From Alnus glutinosa (Eukaryota; Streptophyta; Magnoliopsida; Fagales; Betulaceae), in contig NC_084898.1 of assembly GCF_958979055.1 (NCBI RefSeq), forward strand, positions 19,983,124-20,047,123: a stretch of 64,000 bases of DNA, given 5' to 3'. Within the stretch, counting starts at the first letter, position 1, and each line of letters opens with the position of its first letter. Positions 63,309-64,000 of this stretch are shown here, one piece after another. The notes under the pieces were generated by a model. That model was not told the origin of the DNA. It saw only the letters and a program-made list of their open reading frames with translations, and searched no databases. The translations under genes and the position numbers were made by a program.

Positions 63309-64000
63309 ATGCTAGGTCGTCGATCTTTATCACTTCCTTTAAATTTGTGCGACCTTGAACTTGGGCGTACTCTTAGACAAAATAGGACCAGAAGAACGGC
63401 TAGCGTGTCTGGAGAACATCCTAACTCAGTCATGGCCGATGAAGAAGAAAGACCTGTTTTGTTAAGAGATCACTATATCCCGTCCACCTACAATTCACCT
63501 TCATGTCTTCAGCTACCTAATGTCACGGTGGCTAATTATGAAATTAAGTCCAGCATAATTCAAATGCTTCCATCTTTCTATGGACTTAATAACGAAGATC
63601 CTTACAAGCACATTGATGAATTCTTAGAAATCTGTTCGACGATTAAGATGCACGGTTTCTCTGAAGATGCGTTGAGGATGCGTCTTTTCCCGTTTTCTCT
63701 GAAGGAAAAAGCCAAGCATTGGCTAAAGTCCCTTGAACCCAACATTGTCACGTCATGGACTCAGATGCAGCAAGAATTCCTGAAGAAATATTTTCCCATT
63801 GGCAAGACCAATCAAATAAGGAAAACCATCATTGGTTTTTCACAACTTGAGGGAGAACAATTCCACGAGACGTGGGAAAGATTGAAGGATCTGTTAAGGA
63901 AATGCCCGCACCATGCCATTCCTAAATGGCAGCTGGTGCAATGTTTCTATGATGGCTTGACTGAGCCACATAGACAGATGGTTGATGCCTCTTGTGGAGG
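63309..64000 (+). CDS. gag of the Athila/Tat-like gypsy element (partial at window edge)
   Basis: The frame is open from ATG 63,309 to the end of the window (230 codons seen). It matches the retrotransposon gag family (PF03732, by memory): IQMLPSFYGLNNEDPYKHID, then KEKAKHWLKSLEPN, then TWERLKDLLRKCPHH, then FYDGLTEPHRQMVDASCGG. It forms the particle that packages the element's RNA. Zinc knuckle, protease and polymerase would lie beyond the edge. Confidence 0.85.
   Translation, partial: MLGRRSLSLPLNLCDLELGRTLRQNRTRRTASVSGEHPNSVMADEEERPVLLRDHYIPSTYNSPSCLQLPNVTVANYEIKSSIIQMLPSFYGLNNEDPYKHIDEFLEICSTIKMHGFSEDALRMRLFPFSLKEKAKHWLKSLEPNIVTSWTQMQQEFLKKYFPIGKTNQIRKTIIGFSQLEGEQFHETWERLKDLLRKCPHHAIPKWQLVQCFYDGLTEPHRQMVDASCG

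Larger units (their letters stand above)
61768..64000 (+). mobile_element. Ty3/gypsy LTR retrotransposon, Athila/Tat-like, 5' part (runs off the window)
   Basis: The 5' LTR runs from about 61,768 (TGTGTCACAAATATTG) to about 62,794 and is rich in CAGCAGCACC-type words. A primer site complementary to tRNA-Asp follows at 62,802, then an AT-rich leader, then gag from 63,309 to the window edge. The part in view looks whole. LTR limits are approximate because the second LTR is not visible. Confidence 0.82.

Overview
The window is nuclear DNA of a flowering plant, most likely a eudicot. The evidence is spliced CYP82-type cytochrome P450 genes, plant F-box genes with an FBA-type C-terminus, CACTA (En/Spm) transposons, plant Ty3/gypsy elements with tRNA-Met and tRNA-Asp primer sites, and CCCTAAA telomere-type repeats. 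I cannot name the species.

The host layer is a small tandem cluster, roughly 0-52 kb. One ancestral unit (a 3' remnant of an older CYP82, then a CYP82 gene on +, then an F-box gene on -) was copied several times. Unit A (335-14,250) has a CYP82 gene cut by a CACTA element at the window edge and an F-box gene split by an LTR element. Unit B (15,930-21,720) holds the only CYP82 gene that reads through intact (18,670-20,893); its F-box gene is deleted. Unit C (37,335-49,411) has a CYP82 gene with a 4-bp insertion just before the haem loop and an F-box gene with a 29-bp net deletion and a lost splice acceptor. Unit D (50,683-52,366) is only F-box upstream DNA. Because the copies align, several empty sites are present in the window, and they confirm the target-site duplications of several insertions.

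The mobile layer is larger than the host layer. An apparently complete, potentially autonomous CACTA element occupies 21,721-35,312, with TTA duplications, a four-exon TNP2 transposase gene (1,114 aa) and a seven-exon Ptta/TNPA-like gene (723 aa), both open after splicing. It also carries about 2 kb of telomere-like repeats. A decayed second CACTA relative lies at about 53,860-61,140. A small CACTA lies at 14,443-15,914 and a CACTA 3' end at 1-334. A hAT-like element (13,124-14,241) carries a fragment of homoserine kinase. Smaller inverted-repeat elements lie at 46,052-46,470, 47,426-48,397 and 49,420-50,202. A nested, rearranged Ty3/gypsy pair fills 3,609-11,461, and an Athila/Tat-type gypsy element starts near 61,768 and runs off the right edge.

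Functionally, the one intact P450 is the only host protein I would expect to be made. The CACTA element is the only complete mobile machinery: TNP2 cuts, and the second protein is expected to bind the ACACGTGT-rich subterminal repeats.
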